NCBI RefSeq assembly: GCF_004353915.1
Contig: NZ_SMRP01000009.1
Span: 208,168 to 272,167 of the forward strand
From: Paraburkholderia silviterrae
Lineage (GTDB): Bacteria; Pseudomonadota; Gammaproteobacteria; Burkholderiales; Burkholderiaceae
Reading direction: 5' to 3'
DNA length: 64,000 nt
The position numbers and the translations under genes are program-made. A model generated the notes under the pieces. It was not told where the DNA came from and did not search any database. It saw only the letters and a list, made by a program, of their open reading frames with translations. This document shows, in pieces, positions 34,970 through 43,699 of the stretch. Each line of letters begins with the position of its first letter. The stretch's first letter is position 1.

Positions 34970-35872
34970 TCAGCGGGCGGAATCCGCAGCCCCGTCAAGC
35001 GACATCTCGACCGCTGATTCGTCGCTATAGATCTGGCCGCCGAATTTCAGCGCGCTGTATTCGCGGCTGGACTGACACAGCGGATAGAACATCTGGTGGT
35101 TCCAGCGCTCCGCCCCGAACAACTGATCGTCGCGCAAGCCAACTTCCTCGGGGTACTGCCGCGTAATATGAGCAGTGCCAAACAGTACGTCCCAGAAAAA
35201 CAGCAGATTGCCGAAGTTGCCTTTGTAGTGGCCAATGCCATCCACATTGGTAATCGCGTGATGCGCGCGATGCGTGGCTGGTGTGGAGAGCGTGCGCTCC
35301 ACGATCCACATGAGGGGGTGCAACGCACGGATCCGGTAAAGCGGCGCATCCCACGCCCAGGCGCAATGGGCGCCCAGAATGACCACCAGCTTGACTACGA
35401 CATAGGCCGCGTAGACAGTTCCAAAGCCCAGGTACAGCGTCACCGCGCCAACCCATAGGCCCGGCATCATCAGGTAGTAGAAAAAGTTGTTCCGGTACGT
35501 GACGCGGATGCTCATATAAGACGCGGAATGGTGGGCACGATGAAGCGGCCAAAGCAACGCGGAATGCGAGATCCGGTGCCACCAGTACTGCATCATGTCG
35601 TCGCCCACCAGGAGGATGCCGGTCATCGCCCACCAGGGCAGCGTGGACCAGGCATTGCGAAGGTGAGGCGCGAAGCGCTGGCAGAGCGCATCGGTCACCA
35701 GCACGATGAGCGGCTGCGTGAACACCAGCAAGCTGAGGGACATCAGCAGCTCGAGCTTGGTGTCGTTGCTGGTGGCATGGACGGTGTCGCGATAGCGTTT
35801 GCTGATGATTTCCGCCATGGCGAATCCTGCTATGGCAATGGCAATCAGCAACCAGGTCAATTTCTGATGCAT
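34970..35872 (-). CDS. Fatty-acid hydroxylase / sterol-desaturase superfamily
   Basis: This is a 300-aa membrane di-iron enzyme. Three histidine boxes are seen: HRISH, HRAHH and HRAHHAI, with about four hydrophobic segments. The family hydroxylates or desaturates lipids at the membrane. The substrate cannot be read. It is divergent from a Crp/Fnr regulator with a 154-bp shared region and followed by an SDR and a porin, suggesting an oxidative lipid or hydrophobic-substrate module under that regulator. The SD is weak. Confidence 0.85.
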   Translation of the reverse strand: MHQKLTWLLIAIAIAGFAMAEIISKRYRDTVHATSNDTKLELLMSLSLLVFTQPLIVLVTDALCQRFAPHLRNAWSTLPWWAMTGILLVGDDMMQYWWHRISHSALLWPLHRAHHSASYMSIRVTYRNNFFYYLMMPGLWVGAVTLYLGFGTVYAAYVVVKLVVILGAHCAWAWDAPLYRIRALHPLMWIVERTLSTPATHRAHHAITNVDGIGHYKGNFGNLLFFWDVLFGTAHITRQYPEEVGLRDDQLFGAERWNHQMFYPLCQSSREYSALKFGGQIYSDESAVEMSLDGAADSAR

Positions 35873-35971
35873 ACGATATGGGCCAGGTTGGAAATGGATC
35901 GGTGGTGAAGTGCGGGCGCGCGCAACGGCTTGCGTGTGTGGCCCGGTCGCTGCATGATGCTGGAGTCAATC

Positions 35972-35996
35972 CGATAAGACTGTTCAAATCTTGTCG
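35972..35996. promoter_or_regulatory. Inverted repeat in the Crp/Fnr-hydroxylase divergent region
   Basis: CGATAAGA and TCTTGTCG form an inverted repeat with one mismatch and a 9-nt spacer, 31 bp upstream of the Crp/Fnr gene. It could be its operator. It differs from the classic TGTGA or TTGAT half-sites, so this is a weak call. Confidence 0.35.
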
Positions 35997-36026
35997 ATTC
36001 AGGGCTAATACCGATACCTGTTCACC

Positions 36027-36710
36027 ATGCAAGTCTTTTTCGACAATCCGTGGTTTGCAAGTTTGCCCAGAGAGGTGGCCGACGCGCTGCTGGCCTGTGC
36101 CCGGCCTCTGCGCCTCGCGCAGGGTGAAGTGCTGTTCCGGCAAGGCGATCCGTTCAAGGAGTCGCGCGACGGTTTTTTTGGCGTCGCCAAAGGGGCGATC
36201 AAGTTCTTCGTGATTCACCCCGATGGCAACGAGGCGATTCTGACCATCATCGAACCCGGCAACTGGTTCGGTGAGGTGATGCTGCTGGCGCGGCATCCCC
36301 GGACCACGACAACCGTGGCGATGGAAGATACCGAGCTGGCGGTGGTCAGCGCGGAGGACTTTGAAGCGATGATGCAGAACGTTGCGTTCGCACAGGCTAT
36401 CGCCGTGATGGAGGCAAAACGGCTGTTGGGCGTGTTCGGGCTGCTCGCCGACATCGCACTGCGAAGCACGCGCACGCGGGTGGCACGCCGTCTGCTCATG
36501 CTTGCCCGTGGCGACCTCACTCAGTCGAGGAGCGAGCATCCGGTCATCGGCACGTCGCAGGACAACATCGCCATGATGCTGGGCGTCAGCCGCACAACCC
36601 TCAACAAGGAGCTGCAGGGGTTGGCAAAAATGGGCGTCATCGAACTGCGCTACGGCAAGATCGAAGTGAAGGACATGGGCTTGCTGGTCGAAACGTCCAA
36701 TGGCGTCTGA
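36027..36710 (+). CDS. Crp/Fnr-family transcriptional regulator
   Basis: This is a 227-aa regulator. The N-terminal cyclic-nucleotide-binding-like beta barrel (about 20-120, with EPGNWFGEVMLL) is followed by a dimer helix and a C-terminal HTH (TSQDNIAMMLGVSRTTLNKELQ). No N-terminal cysteine cluster is present, so it is not an oxygen-sensing FNR. The cAMP-contact Arg/Ser set is not clearly complete, so the ligand is unknown. It is divergent from the fatty-acid hydroxylase gene. Confidence 0.85.
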   Translation: MQVFFDNPWFASLPREVADALLACARPLRLAQGEVLFRQGDPFKESRDGFFGVAKGAIKFFVIHPDGNEAILTIIEPGNWFGEVMLLARHPRTTTTVAMEDTELAVVSAEDFEAMMQNVAFAQAIAVMEAKRLLGVFGLLADIALRSTRTRVARRLLMLARGDLTQSRSEHPVIGTSQDNIAMMLGVSRTTLNKELQGLAKMGVIELRYGKIEVKDMGLLVETSNGV

Positions 36711-36722
36711 GCGCGTGGCAGG

Positions 36723-38192
36723 TCATTCGTTGACACGCCGGCCAATTGATTGACGCGCTGCCGCCCGCCCGGCGGCCCCATGCCACCAGACCACTGCGGC
36801 CGCGATCGATAGCGAGCCCGCCACCATGGCGCTCAAGTGCATGCCCCGTGCAATCGCGTGGCTCGCGCCAACCAGCGTTCCGCACCATGCCACCCCAAGC
36901 GCCGCGCCAACCTGGCGTGCCGCGTTCAGCACGCCAGCCGCAATGCCTGAACGGCGATCCTCCACCGCCGTCATGAGCGTGGCCGTGGTCGCCGGCGTGA
37001 TCAAGCTCGCGGCCAGGCCGATCGCCGGCAATGGCAGCGCGAGCAGCGCATACGGGGCCGCTGCGCCAACGCCCGCAAGACCGAAAAATCCCGCGGCGGA
37101 CAGCAGGCAGGCACCGGTCACGAGGTGCTTCGCCCCGAGCCAGCCGAGAGCGCGCTTCGAGATCAAGCTCCCCACCGGAACCGGCAACGTCAGCGGCAGG
37201 AACGCCAAGCCCGCCTGCATCGGCGTATAGCCCTGTTGCCGCTGCAACAGCAGGCTGAGTTCGAATAGCAGTCCGTAGAACGTGAACGCGGAAACCATCG
37301 ACACGAAGACGCCACCCGCGAAGAGCGGCTGGCGAAACAGCTTCATCGGCAGCATCGGTTGCGCCCGCATCGTTTCTATGGTGACGAAGATCACGCCAGC
37401 CGCGAGCGCGCCGGCGGCAAGCGCCGGCTGCCAGCCGTATGCGGGTACGTCGATGACCAGCATGTTGAGCAGCCCGAGCGCCACAATGCCCGCAGCCTGG
37501 CCCGCGAAATCGAACTTGCGCGCAGCGGCCTCGGCCCATCTGAAGGGGGCAGCGTGCCTCACGCGCAAGGCCAGGACCATGCCCGCCATGCAGATCGGCA
37601 CGTTCACCAGAAAAATGCTGCGCCAGCCGGCGAGACCGACAAGAACGCCGCCGAGCAGCGGTCCCGACGCCATGGCAATGCCGCCCAGCCCCGCCCACAA
37701 GCCGAATACCGCTGCGCGTTCGCGCGAATCCGCCCACGTATGGCTGATGAGCGTCATGGAAGCGGGCACCAGCAGCGCAGCGCCCCCACCCTGCAAGCTG
37801 CGCGCCGCGATGAGCATCGGCAGGCCCGGTGCACATGCGCACAGCGCCGACGCCACCGTGAAGCAAGCAAGGCCGGCGATATAGACATTGCGCGCGCCGA
37901 GCCGGTCGCCAAGCGTGCCGCCCGTCAACAGGAGGCTCGCGAAAGTCAGTGTGTAGGCGTTCAAGACCCACTGCAAGCCGGACACACTGCCTGCCAGATC
38001 CAGCCCGATGCGCCCGAGCGCGAGATTGACGATCGACGTGTCGAGAATGACGATCACGTAGCTCAGGCTCGTTGCCAGCAGCACGCGGCGTTGCTGCGCA
38101 GTCTCGACAACGCGGTTGTCACTACGGTCACTGCGGTTGTCGATGCCGCTGTTCATCCGGCTGTTCATCCGGCTCTTCATGCGCTTGTCCAC
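36723..38192 (-). CDS. DHA2-family MFS efflux pump (EmrB/QacA type)
   Basis: This is a 489-aa drug:H+ antiporter with about 14 membrane segments. Motifs are LDTSIVNLALGRIG in TM1, GDRLGARNVYIAG in the TM2-3 loop, and LQGGGAALLVPASMTLI. The start is GTG at 38192, with GGGAG 7 nt upstream. Residues 5-15 are written by a 12-bp tandem repeat (Met-Lys/Asn-Ser-Arg units), an unusual flexible leader. An ArsR-type regulator gene is divergent and probably controls it. Confidence 0.85.
   Translation of the reverse strand: MDKRMKSRMNSRMNSGIDNRSDRSDNRVVETAQQRRVLLATSLSYVIVILDTSIVNLALGRIGLDLAGSVSGLQWVLNAYTLTFASLLLTGGTLGDRLGARNVYIAGLACFTVASALCACAPGLPMLIAARSLQGGGAALLVPASMTLISHTWADSRERAAVFGLWAGLGGIAMASGPLLGGVLVGLAGWRSIFLVNVPICMAGMVLALRVRHAAPFRWAEAAARKFDFAGQAAGIVALGLLNMLVIDVPAYGWQPALAAGALAAGVIFVTIETMRAQPMLPMKLFRQPLFAGGVFVSMVSAFTFYGLLFELSLLLQRQQGYTPMQAGLAFLPLTLPVPVGSLISKRALGWLGAKHLVTGACLLSAAGFFGLAGVGAAAPYALLALPLPAIGLAASLITPATTATLMTAVEDRRSGIAAGVLNAARQVGAALGVAWCGTLVGASHAIARGMHLSAMVAGSLSIAAAVVWWHGAAGRAAARQSIGRRVNE
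38149..38184. repeat. 12-bp tandem repeat, three copies
   Basis: Two perfect copies of CTGTTCATCCGG and a third with three changes lie inside the 5' end of the efflux gene and encode repeated Met-Asn-Ser-Arg units. It can vary without frameshift. Confidence 0.8.
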
Positions 38193-38334
38193 GCGCGGGC
38201 TCCCTTTGCGATGGTCGGTCGACCTGGCTGTCCGTCACCAGTATCGAAGATCGCCGTGGACCGATGCTTCGATGCCTGTCGAAGCATGCGCGCGCCGATT
38301 GGCGATATGCTGGCGTCGAATCCCGGGGGCTACG

Positions 38335-39075
38335 ATGAGCAATTCACCCAATCTGTCTTCCACCGCGTTTCTGATTGCCGACGCCGCGCGCGCCGCCATG
38401 CTGATGGCGCTGGCCGACGGCCGCGCCCGGCCGGCCGGCGAGCTGGCGTTTGCCGCGGGCGTGACCGCGCAGACGGCCAGCAGCCACCTCGCAAAGCTGC
38501 TGGACGGCGGCCTGCTCGCGGTCGAAAAGGAAGGGCGTCACCGCTATTACCGGCTCGCTGACCCGCGCGTCGCGGAGGTGCTCGAAGGGCTGGCGGCCAT
38601 CAGCACCGGCCGCAGCGTCCGCCGCAAGCCATTGGGCGGCGAAGCGCAAAAGCTGCGCTTCGCGCGCTGTTGCTACGATCACCTCGCCGGGCAAATTGGC
38701 GTGGCCGTGACGCAATGCCTGATGGAGCGCGGCTATCTCGCGCCGGGCAACGAACGCAGGCTCGATGTGACCTCAGCCGGCGCGGCCTGGTTCGGCAGTC
38801 TCGGGCTCGATGTGGCGACCCTCAAGCCGGGTCGCCACGGCATCGCGCGGCAATGCCTCGACTGGACGGAGCGCCAGCATCACCTCGCCGGCCCGCTCGG
38901 CGTGCGGTTCATGACCCTATTGTGTGCCCGGGGCTGGTTGCGGCGCACGCAATCCTCACGGGCCGTTCAGGTCACGCCGGACGGCTGGGCCGCTTTGAAG
39001 AGCGAGTTGGGATTGACGCCCGCAGCGCTCGAGCGTCTCGCGCAAGGAGAAAGCGGCACGCCGGCGCGCACGTAA
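38335..39075 (+). CDS. ArsR-type winged-helix regulator
   Basis: This is a 246-aa protein whose N-terminal 90 residues form an ArsR-like HTH (AGVTAQTASSHLAKLLDGGLL and the wing EKEGRHRYYRL). The C-terminal 150 residues contain a second, marR/HTH-like set of helices with several cysteines (RFARCCYDHLAG, CLMERG, CLDWTERQHH) and could bind a small ligand. It is divergent from the efflux pump, with a 142-bp shared upstream region. The start at 38335 follows GGGGGCTACG. It likely represses the pump. Confidence 0.75.
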   Translation: MSNSPNLSSTAFLIADAARAAMLMALADGRARPAGELAFAAGVTAQTASSHLAKLLDGGLLAVEKEGRHRYYRLADPRVAEVLEGLAAISTGRSVRRKPLGGEAQKLRFARCCYDHLAGQIGVAVTQCLMERGYLAPGNERRLDVTSAGAAWFGSLGLDVATLKPGRHGIARQCLDWTERQHHLAGPLGVRFMTLLCARGWLRRTQSSRAVQVTPDGWAALKSELGLTPAALERLAQGESGTPART

Positions 39076-39096
39076 TCGCGCCGGCCGCGTCGAGCG

Positions 39097-39375
39097 CTAT
39101 CCGGCCGAGCCTGCGCCGTGCATGTCGTCGGCATCGTCGTCAGCGTCGGCATCGTCGTCAGCGTCGCCGAGCGTGTCGGGATCGATTTCCAGCACGCGGC
39201 AGACGTCGCGCACGAATTCGCTCATGGCGGCAAGGCATTCGGGGCTGTGCGGCGGGAAATCCTCGGGATTCTTCTTGCCCTGCGCCCGCCTGATCGCGCG
39301 AATGCTGGCCTCCAGTGCCCGCGCTTCGGCCCAGATCGATTGGTTCTCGGGAGGTTTCGGATGTTCGCACGCCAT
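39097..39375 (-). CDS. Small protein with poly-acidic tail
   Basis: This 92-aa protein is helical in the first 65 residues (IWAEARALEASIRAIRRAQGKK) and ends in an Asp/Ala run of about 15 residues (DADDDADADDDADD) written by a short codon repeat. Such tails bind metals or basic proteins. No family recognised. It lies 164 bp downstream of the NCS1 permease on the same strand. The ribosome-binding site is weak. Confidence 0.55.
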   Translation of the reverse strand: MACEHPKPPENQSIWAEARALEASIRAIRRAQGKKNPEDFPPHSPECLAAMSEFVRDVCRVLEIDPDTLGDADDDADADDDADDMHGAGSAG

Positions 39376-39539
39376 GCCCTGATTGACGGCAACGGGGACG
39401 CAAACTTTAGAGGCGTGCAAGGTTCGGACGACGGTGCGGTGCAGCAAAGTGTTTTGGCGCAGCGCGGCTGCCGGGCCGGGCCGGCGCAGCGCGATCGTCG
39501 CGATCGCGCCAGCACCAGCTGTGAGCATCTCCTGTGCGC

Positions 39540-41021
39540 TTACTCCAGCGCGCCCAGTCCCCCATTCTTCCCCGAATGCGCCATGGTGCGCCGCGCCGCG
39601 CCGCCCATCGCGACGTAATACGTCACGCCCGCAGCGACGAAACCGATCGGCCAGGCAAACGCGGCAATCGCAGAGAGCGCGGGAACCAGCGCAATCACGA
39701 CCGCTGCACCCGCCGTTGGCACGAACACGGCCAATGCCCGCGGATTGAAGCCGTTGCGATAGAAGTATTCGCCGCCCTCGTCCGAGCGATACAGGTCGTT
39801 GAGGTTGACCACGCCGCGCCGGATCAGGAAATAGTCGGCGGCCATGATCCCGAAGAGCGGCCCGAGAAACGCGCCAAGGCCGCCGAGGAAGTAGTTCACG
39901 ACCACAGGATTCGAGTACAGGTTCCAGGGCATGACGACCAGCGCCAGCACCGCGCTGATGACGCCGCCGCGACGGAACGTGATGCGCTTGGGCCAGACGT
40001 TGGCGAGATCGTAGGCGGGCGACACGAAGTTGAGGACGACGTTCACGCCGATGGTCGCGACGATGAACATCAGCGCGCCCACGACCAGCACGAACGTGTT
40101 CGGCACTTTCGCGAGAATCAGCGCGGGGTCGGTGATGGCCTTGCCGAACACCACCACGGTGCCTACCGTCATCGTGATGCTGATGGCCGCGAAGGCCGCG
40201 AAATTGATTGGGATTCCCCAGAAATTGCCGACGATCACCGACCGTTCCGATTTCGCGAACCGGGTGAAGTCGCAATAGTTGAGCAGCATGGTCGCATAGG
40301 TGGAGACCAGCAAGAACGCACCGGTCAGGATGCCCTGCACCACCCCGCTACCCGACAATGGCTTGACGGACAGGTTCATCGGCAGGTGCCAGTCGGCCAT
40401 CGCGAAGAGCCACACGGCCATCAGCAGCATCACGACCCACACGATCGGTCCCGCCCAGTCCTGGAAGCGGCGGACCGCTTCCATGCCGCGCGTGATCACG
40501 AGCAGTTGCATGACCCAGAGAAACACGAAGCAGGCCCAGCCCAGGTACGACAGGCCTAGCAGGCTCTGGTCCTCCCAGTGCTGCAAGGCGGGATTGATGC
40601 GCAGCAGCAGCACGACCACCGCGGTCGACGCGAGGTAGGTCTGAATGCCGTACCAGCAGATGGCGATGACCGCGCGGATCAAGGCCGGCACGTTGGCCCC
40701 CCAGATGCCGAAGCTGATTCTCGCCATGACGGGAAACGGGACGCCGGTCTGCTGCCCCATGCGTCCGGCCCAGTTCATGCCGAAGAACAGAATCGCGGTC
40801 CCGATCAGAATGGACGCGAGCACCTGCCACCCCGTCATCCCGAGCACGAACAGGCCCGCCACGAACGTATAGGTGCCGATGTTGTGTATCGCCGACATCC
40901 AGACGGCGAAGAAGCTATAGGACGTCCACTTTCGCTCGGTGGTGGGCGCCAGGTCGTCGTTGTACAGCCGGCCTGTCGGGTCCAGCCTTGCCAGTTGCCT
41001 GTCCTGTCTATCCACGATCAT
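39540..41021 (-). CDS. NCS1-family permease (hydantoin/nucleobase importer)
   Basis: This is a 493-aa membrane protein with 12 hydrophobic segments and NCS1 features: ARISFGIWGANVPALIRAV in TM3 and CWYGIQTYL. The N-terminal NDDLAPTTERKW sequence is typical. The family imports hydantoins, allantoin, uracil or cytosine. It is downstream of the hydantoinase/dihydropyrimidinase gene by 110 bp on the same strand, so a cyclic-ureide substrate is likely. GAGGAGAG is adjacent to the ATG at 41021. Confidence 0.85.
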   Translation of the reverse strand: MIVDRQDRQLARLDPTGRLYNDDLAPTTERKWTSYSFFAVWMSAIHNIGTYTFVAGLFVLGMTGWQVLASILIGTAILFFGMNWAGRMGQQTGVPFPVMARISFGIWGANVPALIRAVIAICWYGIQTYLASTAVVVLLLRINPALQHWEDQSLLGLSYLGWACFVFLWVMQLLVITRGMEAVRRFQDWAGPIVWVVMLLMAVWLFAMADWHLPMNLSVKPLSGSGVVQGILTGAFLLVSTYATMLLNYCDFTRFAKSERSVIVGNFWGIPINFAAFAAISITMTVGTVVVFGKAITDPALILAKVPNTFVLVVGALMFIVATIGVNVVLNFVSPAYDLANVWPKRITFRRGGVISAVLALVVMPWNLYSNPVVVNYFLGGLGAFLGPLFGIMAADYFLIRRGVVNLNDLYRSDEGGEYFYRNGFNPRALAVFVPTAGAAVVIALVPALSAIAAFAWPIGFVAAGVTYYVAMGGAARRTMAHSGKNGGLGALE

Positions 41022-41131
41022 CTCTCCTCGCATAAACCGGCCGCTCAAATTAATTAGTTAAGCGAAACTTCCACGATTCAGCCGGCACTCCATGAATGGA
41101 ACCCACACAACTTTCGATCAGCGCGACTGGC

Positions 41132-42556
41132 TCAGCCGCGCGCACCGTGAGGCGCAAGCGAGGGCTTCCCACAGCGCAGGAAACGCCCTCGCCCACGGCG
41201 CGGATGGAACTCGCCGTCCCAGACCACCGTTCCGCCGATCAGCGTGATGGCGGGCCAGGCCCGCAGCGTCTGGCCTTCGTAGGGGGTGTAATCGACCGCA
41301 TGATGCAGGTCCGCATTGCGCAGCACGAATTCGCGCTCGCCCCAGATGACCAGATCGGCGTCACTGCCGATCGCGATGGTGCCTTTGCGCGGGTGCAAGC
41401 CATAGGCCTTGGCCGGATTGGTGGCCGTGAGCTCGACGAAGCGGTTCAGCGTCATGCGCCCCGCCAGCACGCCTTCGGAATAGAGCAAGGGCATGCGCGT
41501 CTCCACGCCGGGAATGCCGTTCGGAATATGGCGAAACGAGACTTCCTCGCCGGCGGGCTTCTTGCCTTCGGGTGCGTCGTAGCGGAACGGCGCGTGGTCG
41601 GAGCTGAAGAGCGTGAAGAGGCCGTCGTTCAGGCCGTCCCAGATCACTTGCTGGTTGGCCTTGTCGCGCGGCGGCGGGCTGCAGACGCACTTCGCGCCCT
41701 GGTAGTTGTCGTCGAGGCCGAGATCGGCGGCGGTCAGAAAGAGGTATTGCGGGCAGGTTTCGGCATACACCTTGAGGCCGCGTGAGCGCGCCCAGCGGAT
41801 CTGCTCGACGGCCTCGCGTCCCGAGACGTGCACGATCAGAACCGGAACGTCGACCAGCTCGGCCAGCGTAATGGCCCGGTGCGTGGCCTCGCGCTCCACC
41901 AGCAGCGGCCGCGCGTGCGCATGAAAGCGCGGCGCCGTGCGGCCCGCGGCTTCGAGGCGCTTGGTCAGCCATTCGATACAGTCGGCGTTCTCGGCATGCA
42001 CCATGGCCATCGCGCCGTATTCGCGCGCGACCGAGAGCACATCGAGGATCTGGCCGTCGTCGAGCTTCAGGTCCTCATAGGTCATGTAGATCTTGAAGGA
42101 CGTGTAGCCCTCGGCGATCAGCGCGGGCAACTCCTCCTCGAGCACCTTCGGCGTGGGGTCGCTCACGATCAGATGGAATGCATAGTCGACATGGGCCTTG
42201 CCCTCGGCACGGCCGTGATAGTCGTCCACGGCCGCGCGCAGCGACTGCCCTTTTTCCTGCGCGGCGAACGGAATCACGGTGGTGGTCCCGCCGCAGGCCG
42301 CTGCGCGCGTGCCCGAGTCGAAGTCGTCGGCCATGCGCAGCGGCGGCGCCATCGGCTGATCGAAATGGCAGTGCGCATCCACGCCGCCCGGCGTCACGAC
42401 GCGCCCGGCCGCATCGATCTCGCGCGAGCCTGCCGCCAAGTTCATGCCCAGTTGGACGATGCGCCCCCCGGCTATGCCGATGTCGGCAACAAAGGTGTCG
42501 CTGGCCGTGGCCACGCGTGCATTGCGGATCACCAGTTCGAGCGCCGAAGCTGCCAC
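41132..42556 (-). CDS. hydA: Dihydropyrimidinase / D-hydantoinase
   Basis: This is a 474-aa amidohydrolase of cyclic amides. The metal site is GGVDAHCHFD, the carbamylated lysine is in YTSFKIYMTY, and further ligands are in VHAENADCIEW, VHVSGREA and SSDHAPFRYD. These are the complete D-hydantoinase/dihydropyrimidinase set. The start is GTG at 42556 with GGGAG 7 nt upstream; a longer reading runs into the operator region. It opens dihydropyrimidines or 5-substituted hydantoins. It is followed by an NCS1 permease and divergent from a GntR regulator. Confidence 0.9.
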   Translation of the reverse strand: MAASALELVIRNARVATASDTFVADIGIAGGRIVQLGMNLAAGSREIDAAGRVVTPGGVDAHCHFDQPMAPPLRMADDFDSGTRAAACGGTTTVIPFAAQEKGQSLRAAVDDYHGRAEGKAHVDYAFHLIVSDPTPKVLEEELPALIAEGYTSFKIYMTYEDLKLDDGQILDVLSVAREYGAMAMVHAENADCIEWLTKRLEAAGRTAPRFHAHARPLLVEREATHRAITLAELVDVPVLIVHVSGREAVEQIRWARSRGLKVYAETCPQYLFLTAADLGLDDNYQGAKCVCSPPPRDKANQQVIWDGLNDGLFTLFSSDHAPFRYDAPEGKKPAGEEVSFRHIPNGIPGVETRMPLLYSEGVLAGRMTLNRFVELTATNPAKAYGLHPRKGTIAIGSDADLVIWGEREFVLRNADLHHAVDYTPYEGQTLRAWPAITLIGGTVVWDGEFHPRRGRGRFLRCGKPSLAPHGARG

Positions 42557-42617
42557 CTGAAGTCTCCCGGCTTGAAAATTAGTCTTATGAATCAATGGCA
42601 AGCATGCGGGCTTGCAT

Positions 42618-42664
42618 GTCGACATCATAGTCAACAATGTTGTTTACAACACTAGTGTTTACAT
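42618..42664. promoter_or_regulatory. Operator cluster between hydantoinase and GntR gene
   Basis: Three palindromes are clustered: ATGTCGACAT (42618-42627), TTGTTTACAA (42641-42650) and AACACTAGTGTT (42649-42660). TTGTNNNACAA-like sites are the known style of FCD-type GntR operators. The cluster is in the divergent region of a GntR and its likely target, so autoregulation and target control are probable. Confidence 0.6.
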
Positions 42665-42776
42665 GAATGTCGACAATGCGGGAGGCCGCCGGTATCCTGA
42701 CCGGGTGCGATGCGCAGCGTCGCCGGGCGCACTCCCCCCGCGCCGACTGATTCACCGCAAACGAGAGGCCATCACC

Positions 42777-43529
42777 GTGCCCGCTATCGACGAGCTCGCT
42801 ACGCCCCCTGCCGACAAGCCCGCCGCGCGCAAGCGCAAGCCCGCTGCGCCATCGCGCGCGCCACGGGAGCTGAGCCAGGAAGAGATCTACGAGCGCATCT
42901 ACACGGCGATCCTCGAACACCGGCTGCACCCGGGCACCAAGCTCGCGGAAGAGCGTCTTGCCGAGATCTTCAATGCGAGCCGCGGGCGCATCCGCGAAGT
43001 GCTGGCGAGACTCGCGCATGAGCAAGTCGTCGAGCTGGTTCCGCAGAAAGGCGCTTACGTGGCCCGGCCGTCCATCGAGCAGGCGCTCGACGTCTTCGAA
43101 GCGCGCCGCTTGATCGAGCCTGCGGTGATGCGCAGGCTCGTGGAGACCTTGAGTGCCGAAAAGCTCGAACGCCTGCGCGAGCACGAAGCGCTCGAGGCCG
43201 AGGCCCGCCAGCGCGAAGACAAGCGCGCCGTGATCCGGCTCTCGGGCGAGTTCCATTCGCTCGCGGCGGACCTCGCGGGGAATTCGGCGCTGGCGCGCAC
43301 CATGCGGGAGCTTTCGGTGCTGACGTGTCTCATGATCTTTCTCTATGACGCGCCTACGGCAACCTGTTGCCGCGCGGATGAGCACTCGCAGATCGTCGAG
43401 GCCATCGCCAAACGCGATGCGGGACGCGCCGAGCGTCTGATGCTCGAGCACCTGGATCATATTCAAAGCAGCATGAAGCTCGAGTCGGAAACCGGTCAGG
43501 TCGATCTCGAAGAGATTTTCAGAACTTGA
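42777..43529 (+). CDS. GntR-family regulator, FCD subfamily
   Basis: This is a 250-aa protein: N-terminal winged helix (LHPGTKLAEERLAEIFNASRGRIREVLARL), then a helical FCD ligand domain with conserved metal-binding Asp/His (EFHSLAADLAG, DEHSQIVEAI). The start is GTG at 42777, after GAGAGGCCATCACC; the upstream AUG would enter the operator cluster. FCD GntR proteins sense carboxylates or ureides. Divergent to the hydantoinase it most likely regulates. Confidence 0.85.
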   Translation: MPAIDELATPPADKPAARKRKPAAPSRAPRELSQEEIYERIYTAILEHRLHPGTKLAEERLAEIFNASRGRIREVLARLAHEQVVELVPQKGAYVARPSIEQALDVFEARRLIEPAVMRRLVETLSAEKLERLREHEALEAEARQREDKRAVIRLSGEFHSLAADLAGNSALARTMRELSVLTCLMIFLYDAPTATCCRADEHSQIVEAIAKRDAGRAERLMLEHLDHIQSSMKLESETGQVDLEEIFRT

Positions 43530-43613
43530 TGGGCGCGCGCTGCGCTCGGCCTCGCCGACGTAGAAGCGCTGCGCCGCGCCGCTGCCGAAGGCGTCAGAGA
43601 ACTACTGGAGTAA
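43530..43613 (+). pseudogene. Possible 3' remnant of a lost gene after the GntR gene
   Basis: Directly after the GntR stop and in the same frame an open stretch reads ALGLADVEALRRAAAEGVRE and ends at TAA 43613. It has the composition of a protein C-terminus but no start or binding site. It may be a fragment left by a deletion. No family can be assigned. Speculative. Confidence 0.2.
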
Positions 43614-43699
43614 GCATGCGTTTGCGCGGCGCCGAATGGAGATCGGCGCGATTTCTTTGGCGTTTTTCTGGCGTTAATCAGGGGTCTGCCTGCCCGCAC

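Noticed and set aside
38116..38334. N-terminal extension of the ArsR-type regulator
   Set aside because: It overlaps the divergent efflux gene and has no helix-turn-helix content. The HTH begins after the ATG at 38335.
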